Source of the DNA: Lutibacter oceani
Lineage (GTDB): Bacteria > Bacteroidota > Bacteroidia > Flavobacteriales > Flavobacteriaceae
DNA: 64,000 nt
Reading direction: 5' to 3'
Assembly (NCBI RefSeq): GCF_003384935.1
Contig: NZ_QTTQ01000009.1
Span: forward strand, 1-64,000
In this document: positions 62,338-64,000 of the stretch, one piece after another
Layout: each line of letters begins with the position of its first letter
How positions within the stretch are numbered: the first letter of the stretch is position 1
The notes under the pieces: model-generated
What the model saw: only the letters and a program-made list of their open reading frames with translations
What the model was told of the DNA's origin: nothing
Databases searched by the model: none
Position numbers and translations under genes: made by a program

Positions 62338-64000
62338 CTATTCGGTAATATTTTCCAAATCAAACATGAAAGCATAGGTTAAAGCGGTTCTTTTATATCG
62401 TTCAAAACGCCCTGAAGCTCCACCATGACCGGTATCCATATTACAATCCATAATTAATAAATTATCATCTGTTTTCAATTCTCTAAGTTTTGCAGTCCAT
62501 TTTGCAGGTTCCCAATATTGTACCTGACTATCCCAGTATCCTGTTGTAACTAAAATATTTGGATAGTCCTTTGCTTCAACATTATCATAAGGAGAATATG
62601 ATTTCATATAATCATAATATTCTTTATCCTTCGGATTTCCCCATTCATCAAATTCAAAAGTAGTTAACGGAATAGTTTCATCTAACATCGTTGAAACTAC
62701 ATCCACAAAAGGCACAGCAGCTACTACCCCATTCCATAATTCTGGTTTCATATTTAAAACGGCTCCCATTAATAACCCACCTGCACTTCCTCCGTATGCG
62801 TACATATGTTTACTACTTGTATAACCTTCTTTTACCAAAAATTCACCAACATTTATAAAGTCAGTAAATGTATTTTTCTTTTTTAATAATTTTCCGTCTT
62901 CATACCAATATCTTCCCATTTCCTGACCTCCTCTAATATGAGCAATTGCGTAAATAAATCCTCTATCTAACAAACTTAACCTTGTTGAACTAAAAGTTGG
63001 CTCAGAACTACTTCCATAAGAACCGTATGAATATAGTAATAATGGTGTATTTGCATTTTTTTCAATTCCTTTTTTATATACTAACGAAACAGGTATTTTT
63101 GTACCGTCATTTGCAGTTGCATATAAACGTTCTGAGATATAATTATTGGGAGAAAAATTTGGATCAATAACTTCTTCTTGCTTAAGAAGTTCTTGTTTTT
63201 TCGTTTCCATATTTATTTCAAAAGTGCTACTTGGTGTAGTTAATGATGAATAACGATATCGTAAAACATCAGTATTAAAATCTAAATTTGATGTTGGATT
63301 TGCTAAATAAGCTGGATCATTAAATTCGAGATAATATTCGTCTCCATCCCATTTTTTAATTCTAATTGCTGTTAATCCATTTATTCTTTCGGTAATTACT
63401 AAATGATTCTGAAAAATATCAAATCCTTCAAATAAAACAGCGTCTCTATGCGGAATAACATCTACCCAATTTTCTTTAGTTGTTTTTGAAATTGGCGTTT
63501 TTACTAATTTAAAATTCTTTGCATTTAAATTTGTTCGTATATAAAAATTATCGCCAAAATGATCCACATAATATAATAAACCCTTTTCTCTAGGCTGAAT
63601 TATTGTCCAATTACCATTAGGATTGTCAGCATCTATATAACTATATTCTGTGGAAAGCGTGTGATAGCTGACCGTCATTATATACTTTTTAGATTTTGAT
63701 TTAAAAACACCACAACTAAATGTATCATCTTTTTCTTCAAAAACTAATACATCTTCAGACTGATCAGTACCTAAAATATGTTTGTAAACTTTATCTGTTC
63801 TTAATGTAACAGGATCTTTTTTAGTATAAAAAACAGTTTTATTATCATTTGCCCAAATAGCTCCGCCGCTAGTATTAGAAAGAACATCTGACATTAATTT
63901 TCCTGTTTTTAAATTTTTAAAATAAATAGAATATCTACGTCTTGAAACTGTATCTATTCCATACGCTAATAACGAGTTATCAGGACTTACTGAACGCCCG
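62338..64000 (-). CDS. ptrB: S9A peptidase, oligopeptidase B-like (5' end beyond the window)
   Basis: The frame stays open past an internal Met at 63894 to the window edge (SPDNSLLAYGIDTVSRRRYS precedes it), so the N terminus and part of the beta-propeller lie outside. The visible part holds propeller repeats and then the alpha/beta-hydrolase domain: nucleophile in YGGSAGGLLMG, Asp near ILVTTGYWDSQV and His in DTGHGGASGRF. Oligopeptidase B cleaves short peptides after basic residues. It is convergent with hutH. Confidence 0.9.
   Translation of the reverse strand, partial: GRSVSPDNSLLAYGIDTVSRRRYSIYFKNLKTGKLMSDVLSNTSGGAIWANDNKTVFYTKKDPVTLRTDKVYKHILGTDQSEDVLVFEEKDDTFSCGVFKSKSKKYIMTVSYHTLSTEYSYIDADNPNGNWTIIQPREKGLLYYVDHFGDNFYIRTNLNAKNFKLVKTPISKTTKENWVDVIPHRDAVLFEGFDIFQNHLVITERINGLTAIRIKKWDGDEYYLEFNDPAYLANPTSNLDFNTDVLRYRYSSLTTPSSTFEINMETKKQELLKQEEVIDPNFSPNNYISERLYATANDGTKIPVSLVYKKGIEKNANTPLLLYSYGSYGSSSEPTFSSTRLSLLDRGFIYAIAHIRGGQEMGRYWYEDGKLLKKKNTFTDFINVGEFLVKEGYTSSKHMYAYGGSAGGLLMGAVLNMKPELWNGVVAAVPFVDVVSTMLDETIPLTTFEFDEWGNPKDKEYYDYMKSYSPYDNVEAKDYPNILVTTGYWDSQVQYWEPAKWTAKLRELKTDDNLLIMDCNMDTGHGGASGRFERYKRTALTYAFMFDLENITE

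Noticed and set aside
62338-63894. A complete 518-residue peptidase starting at 63894
   Set aside because: The frame continues in good family sequence to the window edge, so the Met at 63894 is internal and the gene is cut by the window.

Overview
The window is a low-GC chromosomal segment of a member of the Flavobacteriia (Bacteroidetes). The evidence is the protein families (DUF4294, VC_2705-type sodium:solute symporter with its DUF4212 subunit, DUF4369-like thioredoxin lipoproteins, paired DUF294/DnaQ genes) and the Bacteroidetes-type promoter elements (TTTG, about 20 nt, then TAnnTTTG) found in front of several genes. Genes are closely packed. There is no phage, no complete IS element and no CRISPR array. 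One tRNA-Ser(UGA) lies at 29.9 kb.

Layout. 0.2-2.7 kb: a DUF4294 protein, an M42 aminopeptidase and a Nudix hydrolase. 2.7-18.9 kb: a short-chain fatty-acid (acetate/propionate) locus. It has two tandem copies of a cNMP/CBS/DUF294-nucleotidyltransferase gene plus a DnaQ-like exonuclease gene. These converge on a double-length ligase that fuses a propionyl-CoA-synthetase-like half to an acetyl-CoA-synthetase half. Behind it are a receiver-only response regulator, a symporter-histidine kinase of the CrbS type, a small membrane subunit, an ActP-like symporter with its DUF4212 subunit, an outer-membrane porin and an InsA-like zinc-ribbon/HTH protein. 19.2-25.2 kb: glutamate synthase gltBD. 25.3-32.0 kb: an aminotransferase, an OB-fold lipoprotein with a PepSY protein, aroC, a TauE/SafE permease, tRNA-Ser, a small membrane protein and a class C beta-lactamase-like hydrolase.

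32.3-50.8 kb is a stress island: Hsp20, a triple-BON protein, patatin, an OmpA lipoprotein, and a 13-gene leftward operon. That operon carries E1alpha, E1beta, a free lipoyl domain, a helical protein, HlyD/ABC/MacB export, a small protein, a Cys-less ArsC-like protein, an AhpD-like protein, FtsH, a second helical protein and MgtC/DUF4010. The island continues with a tandem UspA protein, a DUF4136-like lipoprotein, a BaeRF protein, dodecin and a methyltransferase. Its most notable property is a repeated 14-bp palindrome, WTGA-N6-TCAW, of the CRP/FNR type. It occurs 13 times, all in intergenic DNA between 26.6 and 50.1 kb, usually about 45-95 nt before a start codon. This looks like one regulon under a CRP/FNR-family factor that is not encoded in the window, possibly a low-oxygen or redox response resembling the Hsp20/Usp-rich hypoxia regulons of other bacteria.

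50.8-64 kb is mostly housekeeping: DUF502, an RluF-type pseudouridine synthase, a tRNA-guanine transglycosylase that appears to lack the zinc-binding cysteines, an LptF/G permease, an EamA transporter, accA, NAD(P)H-hydrate repair, two tandem TlpA-like lipoproteins, hutH, and an oligopeptidase B cut by the right edge.

All family assignments were made by reading the sequence. No database search was run.
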